From: Puccinellia tenuiflora
Taxonomy: Eukaryota > Streptophyta > Magnoliopsida > Poales > Poaceae
Assembly: GCA_012064385.1 (NCBI GenBank)
Contig: QRDG01000925.1
Coordinates: 124,001 to 188,000, forward strand
Reading direction: 5' to 3'
DNA: 64,000 nucleotides
Shown piece by piece: positions 55,807 through 64,000 of the stretch. The position numbers and the translations under genes were made by a program. The first letter of the stretch is position 1, and each line of letters opens with the position of its first letter. The notes under the pieces were generated by a model that saw only the letters and a list, made by a program, of their open reading frames with translations, did not search any database and was not told the origin of the DNA.

Positions 55807-58800
55807 AGAACCTCAAATGGAGCCATTTGCAGACTAGCTTGGTAACTGTTGTTGTAGGAAAACTCGGCAAGGGGAAGATACTTTTCCCAACCCTTACCGA
55901 AGGAGATAACACATGCCCGAAGCATGTCCTCAAGAACTTGGTTCACCCTCTCGGTCTGACCATTAGTTTGGGGGTGATAGGCTGTGTTGAAATTCAGACG
56001 GGTTCCCATAGCATTTTGGAAACTCTGCCAGAATCTGGATACGAATAGGCTCCCACGGTCTGAGATGATCCTCAGTGGAACACCATGGAGAGGAACAATT
56101 CGGGCAACATACAACTCAGCCAAATGCTTCGCAGTTATATCCTCGCGAACAAGAAGGAAATGAGCTACCTTGGATAGACGATCGATGACGACCCAGATAG
56201 CATTATTGCCCTTTTGTGACCTAGGGAAACCAGTGATCAAATCCATACCCACTTCATCCCATTTCCACTCAGGGATAGCGATGGGGCGAAGAGTACCCGC
56301 TGGCCTTTGATGTTCAGCCTTCACACGGCGACAGACGTCGCATTCAGCAACGTACTCGGCAACTTCTCGCTTCATGCAAGACCACCAGAATTGACGGCGA
56401 AGATCTTGGTACATCTTGGTACTACCCAGATGAATGGAAATGGGTGATTCATGAGCTTCTGAGAGTATCAACCCTTTTGTATTCCCACTCTTGGGCACCA
56501 CTAGACGGTCACCAAAGTAAACAACACCGTTGTCATCAATAGAGAAACAAGTGGCCTTCCCATTAGCTATTTTCTCATTGATTTTGAGGATTTCATCATC
56601 AAGCTGCTGAGCTGCCTTGATTTCATCCTCAAGGGTGGATTTGATCTCCAGGTTAGCTAGATATCCGGAGGGAACAATCTCCAGATTGAACCGAGCAAAA
56701 TCCTCATGGAGAGCAGGTTGAGCCTTTTCAACCATCAAGGTGTTGCAATAAGCCTTGCGACTCAGAGCATCTGCCACGACGTTGGCCTTGCCAGGCTGAT
56801 AGTTGAGGGTCACATCATAGTCTTTGATTAATTCCAACCATCTTCTCTGTCGGAGATTCAGATTCGGCTGGGTGAAAAGATACTTCAGACTTTGATGATC
56901 CGAGAAGATTTCGCAATGGTTGCCCAACAGGTAGGGCCTCCATTGCTTCAGAGCATGAACCACGGCAGCAAGCTCTAGATCACGAGTTGGATAGTTGTGC
57001 TCGTGCGGTTTAAGTTGACGAGAAGCATAGGCTACCACATGGCCTTCTTGCATTAGCACACAGCCCAAACCTTGCAAGGAGGCATCACAGTAGACAACAA
57101 AGTCCTTGTCGGTGTCAAGAAGGACAAGCATAGGAGTGGTCGTGAGCTTGACTTTGAGAGTTTGGAAGCTCTCTTCAGCTTCGTCTGTCCACACAAACCT
57201 TTTACCCTTCTTTAAAAGGTCAGTCAATGCCTTGGCTATCTTGGAGAAGCCCTCGATGAATCGGCGGTAATAACCCGCCAACCCAAAGAAGCTACGGATA
57301 TCTTTGACGGACTTTGGAGTCGGCCAATCCAGGATTGCCTGAATCTTGTCGGGTATCACAGCTACTCCAGCAGCTGACACCACATGACCTAGGAAGATGA
57401 GCTCTTTTAACCAAAACTCACACTTGGAGAACTTGGCATAGAGGCGATGATCACGAAGCCTTGTCAGAACTAGCCGAAGATGCTCATCATGCTCTACTTC
57501 GGTTTTGGAGTAGACAAGGATGTCATCGATGTATAATATGATGAACTTGTCGAGGTACTCGTGGAAGATAGAGTTCATAAGCCTCATGAAGGTAGCCGGG
57601 GCATTGGTGAGACCAAAGGACATGACGGTGTACTCATACAATCCATAACGAGTAGTGAAAGCCGTCTTCGGAATATTCTCCTTCCTGATTTTGATCTCAT
57701 GGTAGCCTGACCTCAGATCCATCTTGGAGAATACGGTTGCACCAGCTAGCTGATCGAATAGGTCATTTATTCGAGGAATAGGATACTTGTTCTTCATGGT
57801 TACCGAATTCAGAGGCCGGTAATCAACAACCAGACGAGGAACAGTTGAATCCCTCTTCTTGACAAAGATGACAGGACAGCCCCAGGGCGAGCTACTAGGC
57901 CGAATGAATTCTTTTTCCATCAGCTCATCAAGTTGCTTCTTCAGCTCAGCCAGCTCTTCCGCTGGCATGCGGTAGGGCCTTTTGGAAATAGGAGCAGTTC
58001 CAGGAACCAATTCAACGACAAACTCCACACTCCGATCAGGTAGCATGCCAGGCAATTCCTCCGGAAAGACATCGGGGAAATCACACACCACAGCAACCTC
58101 ATGCATTTCAGGTGGGGTGATACCTTCCATAATACATAGGCTGACATCCGAAGAGAGAGGAGGGTCAGCGGATGGAGTTGCGGAGGTAGGGGACCAGTAA
58201 CACACTAGCCCGTATGTTGGGTGGTTCACTGTGACAGACTTGGCAGCACAATTCAAGTTGGCCTGATATTTGACTAGCAAATCCATGCCCAAAATGACAT
58301 CTAACCCATCTGACTTCAGGGCTATCAATTGGAAAGGAAAATACCAATAGCCTATGGTAATCTGGACCTCCGGAGCAATCCAGTTAGTGTACCAACTTGA
58401 GCCTGGCGTTTTAACCACTAGAGGGGAGTCCATGTTCGCAAACGGTATTTGGTGGTTGTGTGCAAAAGCTATGGATATGAATGAATGCGATGCTCCAGAA
58501 TCAAACAAGACTGAAGCTGGATAGCCATTAATTTGAAGCGTACCCATGAGAACACCGGGGTCCTCTTCAGCTTCTTCAGCCGAGACGTGGTTCAGGCGGC
58601 CACGGCTGACAGTCATGGCCTTGGCTGCTGGTGTAGAGGAAGCTGGTGCAGGTGTTGCGGTAGCAGGTGCCTTCTAGGGACACTCCCTAGAGTAGTGACC
58701 CGGCTGGCCACAGCTGTAGCAAGTGAGCCTCGGTGGTGGTAGTGGTAGCTGAGGACGAAAGCCACTTCCAGCCACACCCATGGTCGAAGTAGCTGGGCGA

Positions 58801-59621
58801 GGCGGAGGTGGCATGTACCCTGAAGGCCTTGGCACGAAAGGAGCATGAGGCACAGCACTGAAGGGCACAAAGACCCTGCGCTTCTTGCCCTCAGAAGAAG
58901 AGGAGCTCTGATTGTCCATTGGACCTGGCCTCTTGGAAGACTCCAGCTCCTTCCTACCTTGCACTATAGTGAGAGCCTGGTTGTACAGCTCCTGGTAGGA
59001 CTGGAACTTGAAGGGCAAGAGCTCATATCGGAGCCGCGGTGCAAGCCCTTTGCGGAACAGATATTGCTTGTCTTCATCATTGGTCACGTCCCGAGGGGCG
59101 TAACGAGAGAGGTGGTTGAACTCACGCCCATAAGCTTGGACGTCCATGCGTCCCTGGGTCAGGTCCAGGAACTCCCTCCTCTTGAGGTCTATGATGGGCT
59201 TGGGGATGTAAGCCGCACGGAAGGCGGTGCGGAACTCCGCCCAGGTGAAGACATGGCCAGCATCAAACATTGACAAATGGCTCTCCCACCAAGAGCCAAC
59301 GGCTCCATTCATAAGGTAGGTGGCGAAGTTGACTTGTTCAGCCACCGGCACATGTAAGGCCGCAAACTTGCGCTCGAGAGCACGGAGCCAATCATCAGCA
59401 TCCAGTGGCTCTCTAGCTTCGGAAAAGGTCGGTGGCTGGGAGCGTAAGAACTCCGTGAGGGTGTTTTAGTCATTGTTCCTCCGTGCCCCTTGTTGCACCA
59501 ACTGCTCGAGCAGACGCTCGTTTCGCAGACGGTTCTCCTCAATAGCCATTAGAACCTCCGCCATTGAGGGTGGCGGCGGTGGCTCAGGATTGCTTTGTTC
59601 ACCACGACGGGTAGGAGCCAT
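55807..59621 (-). pseudogene. Chromovirus gag-pol, two nonsense codons, C-terminus missing
   Basis: The start at 59621 opens a frame with a Pro-rich N-terminus that stops at TAA (about 59467) where CAA would read through. From there the same frame continues: gag core with GSWWESHL and LDLTQGRMDVQAYG, a CCHC zinc knuckle CYSCGQPGHYSREC, and TAG at 58674-58676. The polyprotein follows, still in frame: protease LFDSGASHSFIS, RT with VDYRPLNSVTMKNKYPIPRI and the catalytic YIDDILVYS, RNase H with YCDASLQGLG, and the integrase zinc finger (H-x-H, CDVC) and core with TDGRGSLF-like and YHPQTNGQTERVNQ motifs. It ends at the insertion at 55806, before the chromodomain expected for this lineage. Apart from two point mutations and truncation, it is intact over about 1270 codons. 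Confidence 0.92.
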
Positions 59622-60005
59622 TCTGAAGATTTTGAACAAGGACACAGTTAGTAACCATCTCCGAACATTTAGGATAGAGCAAAAGAGTCCTTCTTGATAT
59701 AGGGATTTAAGATGGCACTAACACGAAAGTATAGAGAAAGAAAACCACGTGTGACATCACGTCAACGCGGTGATAGCAACAGAAGCAAAAGACTCGAGTC
59801 ATACACTAGACGGTAAGAACCCAACCCCGAGAACCTAAACTTTGACACCAAGTTAAAACAAATAGAGGTAAGGTAACTCAGAGTTGGAGCAAGTTGGATA
59901 AGGAATAAAAAGAATCCTAAGAGGGTTTTCACAACTCATTTTTAGGTTATAAATAACTTTCACCACTAGACTCGACATCGACCAATAGAAGGGTTTCCTA
60001 CAGGG

Positions 60006-60023
60006 AGTCCTGCTCGGATACCA
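60006..60023 (-). other. Primer-binding site (initiator tRNA-Met-like)
   Basis: The minus-strand sequence TGGTATCCGAGCAGGACT starts three bases after the LTR end (CGCTACA at 60027). The usual form is TGGTATCAGAGC, so there is one mismatch in the core. Confidence 0.75.
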
Positions 60024-60026
60024 ACT

Positions 60027-62485
60027 TGTAGCGCCCCGATCCCGGAATTATACAAAGAGGCTATGTAACCCACAGGCTATTATACACAATCGAAGGGCAT
60101 GGAGTTACCGTTCCCATGCAACACCTCAATCATGCCATAAACACTGGCATAGCTATCAATATATAATAAAGAGATCAAGACTTGTGGAACAACTGGCACA
60201 TCACAGACTCTACGACACAAAAGATCATATAACAATATAGCGAGAAGGATACAAAACACACAACAGGGGTCACAGACCCAATAGTACATCATGCGGAAGC
60301 GAGGTAGTTGTCTAATACAACAAGATCCAAAATATGGCCTAAGAGGCCTACAGATAAACATTCCCAGCCAGCTTGTTCTACGACGTCCCAACCTGCCAAC
60401 TGGGAACCCCGAACTACTCGTCGATGTCCACGAAGAACCCACCTGTCTGCTCGGCGACGTCCTCCTCTGCAACAATTAATAATCAACAAAGCAAGGCTGA
60501 GTACGATGTACTCGCAAGAATTAGTAGGGCGATATAGGCCCAATGATGACATGGCTCTAAAGCTGTATAGTGGTTGTTTTGCATAAAGCTAGTTTTCCCT
60601 TTTCAAAAGACATAAAAGACTCATGGCATTGACTACTCAGAATGTTTTTCGAAAGGGGATAAGATAGTAAACTTTTCTCTTCGGTTCACCTTGAACCACC
60701 TTGAACCAACTTGTATCCAGAACCACTCATCTTCACCAAGGCACTCCCTCGAATCACCCTCGAGAAAATGAACCTTTTAACACACGTTGAGTTGCAACCT
60801 CTACTTGCCAAATTTATAACTAAGATTCAGGTTTTCTATGAGCTAATCCGCCTTTCCCAAGACTTGTCCATAACTATTGACACGGCTTTTCGAAAAGATT
60901 AAACCCTGCAGGGGTGTACTAATTTACCCACCGGTACCGTCCGACCCCTTGCCTGATCAATTAGCTCTCTTCCTGGGAAAGCCGGCAGGGCGGGCGCGGT
61001 TAAACCTTTACAATGTATGAGACTATCCAAGGGTCATCGTGGCGACAGGACAAGTTTACCCAGCCTATTTCAGCCCCTGCCCCCATCGCCACATCCTTAA
61101 CACCACCATCCTCATCGTTTCTTTTTCCACCCACACACTCACACGCAAATGGAAATAGCAAACTAGAGGACCCTTGGATACGCCCGCACAAATTATTCGG
61201 TTAGAGGGGATTCCATATGTCCCTACCGTTGGAAGCACGCTCGGTTCCTGGTTCTAGCTAAAAGCACTCTCAGCCTAGGCGACCGGAATGACGCAAAACA
61301 CCATCCCCAGATGGCAACTCATCCAAGCATTTAAGCATTTTATTATTATTAACACAAGTAACCACCATGTCCGAAACTTTCCATCAACATCATAATTATG
61401 GAAATAAATCACCAAACAATTTAGCATTTGACTAAGCATGGCTAAGCATATATATAACAAAATATAAAGTATCTCAGGCCAACACATCAACCTATGGTTA
61501 ATAGGAGGGAAACATGTATTGGTTTAGGGGACAATGCAATTCATAGGATACTCTATATCTTGATCGAAGATGATGTTGGAATCGAATGCAATATTATGGT
61601 GGATAAAATATTTGTATAGAGCTATAGGATGCTAGATGCCAAGAAAGTTAGGTTATCTCTTGCCTTGCTGACGGGGCGTGTAGTACGGATCGTCGGGGTA
61701 GCTAGGGGAACCCTCGACTCCTGAATCTATCGATACCCAAACAATAACAAAATAACAAATAAATAACACGAAGACAAGGTGCAATGCACAATCATGATGA
61801 CATGTCAAGGTTATGCAACGATAGCATCATATAATTTAATTAACAAATTTAAATGGAGTGCCAAATAATTATGCAATTATTTGGAAGCAACCCCATATTT
61901 AACTTAATGATCACATTGCTTATGAATTATTACATTACTAATATGTGACTAAAATATGCATGAACATGACACGATAGATAGGTATTGTTCTTCTGATCAT
62001 TTTGGTACCTTATTATTAATTTTCCAATTATCGATGAATAAATAGCGAATTAAAAGATTATTTGAATTTAAAGCTTTTAATCATTTAAAGAATAACATCA
62101 AAGGAAAATTTGTTGTTATGATGTGACGTTAGCATGATTAGATAGCATTTGACATGCTGAGCATTTTGATATTTTATTCGAATTTTTGGGTAATTATTTA
62201 TCAAGTTATGATTTTTACCCATAATGTTATTATTTTTGCCATTTTAGTAATTTTTAATAAACAGCAAACATAGTGTTTCAAACGATCATTACAATGATAC
62301 CGACAGGTAGGGTTTGTTTTTCTGAACAATTTGGTATATCATTTGCTAAATTTGAAACAGTATTTAATTAGTTATCATTTTATTTTAAATTATTTTATTT
62401 TATTTTTATTTAAAATTACTGTTTAGCCAGCCTCCGGACCGGACAGGCAGGCCCACAGGCTGGGGCAACACCCGAGCTAGCCGGC
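60027..62485 (-). repeat. Partial 5' LTR of the chromovirus (at least 2459 bp)
   Basis: On the minus strand it ends CGCTACA. Its beginning lies beyond the insertion at 62486. Conserved pieces (cacggcttttcgaaaagatt at about 60878, ccctgcagggg) are shared with the LTR at 1-3427. The stretch 61500-62450 is AT-rich and featureless. No gene is present. Confidence 0.8.
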
Positions 62486-62855
62486 TGATACGTCTCCAAC
62501 GTATCTATAATTTCTTATGATCCATGCTTGTTTTCATACCATTTGCTACATGTTTTGTTTACATCTTATAGCATTTTTATGCATTTTCTGGAACTAACCG
62601 ATTAACAAGATGCCACAGTGCCAGTTCCTGTTTTCTGCTGTTTTCCTGTTTCAGAAAAGTACTTAAGGAAATATTCTCGGAATTGGACGGGACAAAAAGC
62701 AGCAGTCTTATAATTCAATGGACTACACGGAGCCCGAAGGAGAGGACCTGGAGGGCCGTGGGCCGGCCACACCATAGAGTGGCGCGGGACCCATGCCTGC
62801 CACGCCACCAGGTGGTGTGGGGCCCACGGGAGCCCTCCGACGCCGCCCTTTCACC

Positions 62856-62863
62856 TATATATT
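62856..62863 (+). promoter_or_regulatory. TATA box of the Sabrina-like LTR
   Basis: TATATATT in the context ttcacctatatattgccccc, followed by a leader-like GC-rich stretch. Confidence 0.6.
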
Positions 62864-63925
62864 GCCCCCGACGCATAAAACCTAGACGGACCCCGTCATA
62901 TTCCAAAGAAACATCTGCAGCGCCGCCGCCATCGCCGACAAGTTTCGGGGGGCAGAAGTCTCTGTTCCGGCACCCTGCCGGGACGGGGAAGTGCCCCCGG
63001 AGCCATCTCCATCGACTCCACCACCATCTTCATCGCCGTTGCTGACTCCCATGATGAGGAGGGAGTAGTTCTCCCTCGGGGCTGAGGGCCGTATCGGTAG
63101 CCATGTGGTCTATATCTCTCTCTCCCATGATGTGATCTATATGTGATCATGAGCTTTGCAATCTAGATGTTGTTATGTTACTCAAGTGGGCTTTATTTAT
63201 GTGATCTCCGGAGACTCCTTGTCCCACGTGTGTAAAGGTGACAGTGTGTGCACCGTGTTGGTCTTTAGGCTATATTTCACAAGATACTTGTTCACTGATT
63301 TATTATTTGAGTTGGATGTCTCTATGAAATTGTGGTGTGTTAGTACCTCCTATGAATGCTCATGGTCCAGTGTGGGGTATTCATTAGTACTTGGGAATAT
63401 ATGTTTGAGGCGTGCTTTTGCATTCCTACACAATGAATTAGTGTTCGTTATCCAGCCGGAGAATACTTCGGAGTAGTATATTGAAGTGCTTATATTTATA
63501 TACAATTATGATTGCATTGTTGAGAGTGACCACTGGTGAAAGTATGATCCCTAGGCCTTGTTTCTAAGCATTGAAACACCGTTTACAACAAGTTCTGCTA
63601 CATGTTTGCTTGCTGCCATTTTTATTTCAGATTGCAATTACTACTTATAATCATCCATATTACTTGTATTTCACTATCTCTTCGCCGAACTAGTGCACCT
63701 ATACATCTGACAAGTGTATTGGGTGTGTTGGGGACACAAGAGACTTTTTGTATTGTGATTGCAGGGTTGCTTGAGAGGGATACCTTTGACCTCTACCTCC
63801 CTGAGTTCGATAAACCTTGGGTGATTCACTTAAGGGAAACTTGCTACTGTTCTACAAACCTCTGCTCTTGGAGGCCCAACACTGTCTACAAGAATAGAAG
63901 CGTGTGTAGACATCAAGCTATTTTC

Positions 63926-63943
63926 TGGCGCCGTTGCCGGGGA
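63926..63943 (+). other. Primer-binding site for tRNA-Asp
   Basis: TGGCGCCGTTGCCGGGGA lies 10 bases after the LTR end, identical to the sites at 25424 and 5191. Confidence 0.92.
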
Positions 63944-64000
63944 GGTAAGGTAAAAGGTACTCACATCATCTGGGTACTAAGCTATTTTCTAGTACTGTTG

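Larger units (their letters stand above)
55807..62485 (-). mobile_element. Chromovirus (Tekay-like) Ty3/gypsy element, minus strand, both ends cut
   Basis: From right to left: part of the 5' LTR (62485-60027), an initiator-tRNA-Met-like primer site (60023-60006), a leader, and gag-pol (59621-55807). The right side is interrupted by the element at 62486. The left side is interrupted inside integrase at 55806, so the C-terminal chromodomain and 3' LTR are missing. Confidence 0.88.
62486..64000 (+). mobile_element. tRNA-Asp-primed LTR element (Sabrina-like), runs off the window
   Basis: The 5' LTR (62486-63915, 1430 bp) begins TGATACGTCTCCAACGTATC, the well-known start of Sabrina-type LTRs in Triticeae, and ends GACATCA. 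The primer site and only the first bases of the leader are in the window. It is inserted in the chromovirus LTR (left flank CCGGC). Confidence 0.88.

Overview
This window is repeat-rich nuclear DNA from a grass. It is most likely a Pooideae species (Triticeae or a close relative). The evidence is GC-rich gene starts beside AT-rich spacers, long Ty3/gypsy LTRs, LTR elements primed by tRNA-Asp whose ends look like the Sabrina/WHAM groups of wheat and barley, CACTA elements, PIF/Harbinger elements, and a two-exon cysteine-rich secreted peptide of the MEG/ESF1 type. There is no sign of prokaryotic, organellar or rRNA sequence. Element family names come from memory of sequence style, because no database was searched.

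Layout from left to right. 1-3427 is a long gypsy LTR read on the minus strand. 3428-7016 is part of a minus-strand tRNA-Asp-primed element with its 5' LTR. 7017-12498 is a genic island: a retroelement tail, then an F-box gene whose coding sequence is split by a 2.25 kb insertion (8087-10335) with a TTA target duplication. 12499-14719 is a PIF/Harbinger element with an intact 417-residue transposase. 14720-22905 is low-copy or AT-rich DNA with a SINE, a 529 bp MITE-like element, a tiny TRIM retrotransposon and an apparently intact MEG/ESF1-like gene (21442-21859, minus).

22906-38948 is a CACTA transposon with a GAC target duplication, palindromic subterminal repeats and a decayed B3-like gene. 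Inside it sits a complete 13.2 kb LTR element (24050-37219, target duplication GTAAG) that has gag-protease and an Athila-type extra ORF but no reverse transcriptase. That element in turn holds a 3.8 kb solo LTR (28432-32234, GAGGG) and a 347 bp TRIM (34855-35201, ATAGT). A broken second copy of the MEG-like gene lies beyond the CACTA at 39866-40305.

40891-54842 is a Tat-lineage gypsy element with a degraded gag-pol, an archaeal-type second RNase H and a spliced antisense ORF. It has a 1.9 kb internal duplication whose join is a single N at 44867, and its two ends do not share a target duplication. The simplest reading is that two related elements were joined there, by assembly or by recombination. 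54843-55806 is an LTR fragment that truncates a minus-strand chromovirus (55807-62485), and that chromovirus's LTR is cut by another tRNA-Asp-primed element (62486 onward) running off the window.

Host genes are few: one split F-box gene, one MEG/ESF1-like gene and one MEG/ESF1-like pseudogene. The rest is nested mobile DNA whose order can be read from matching target duplications.
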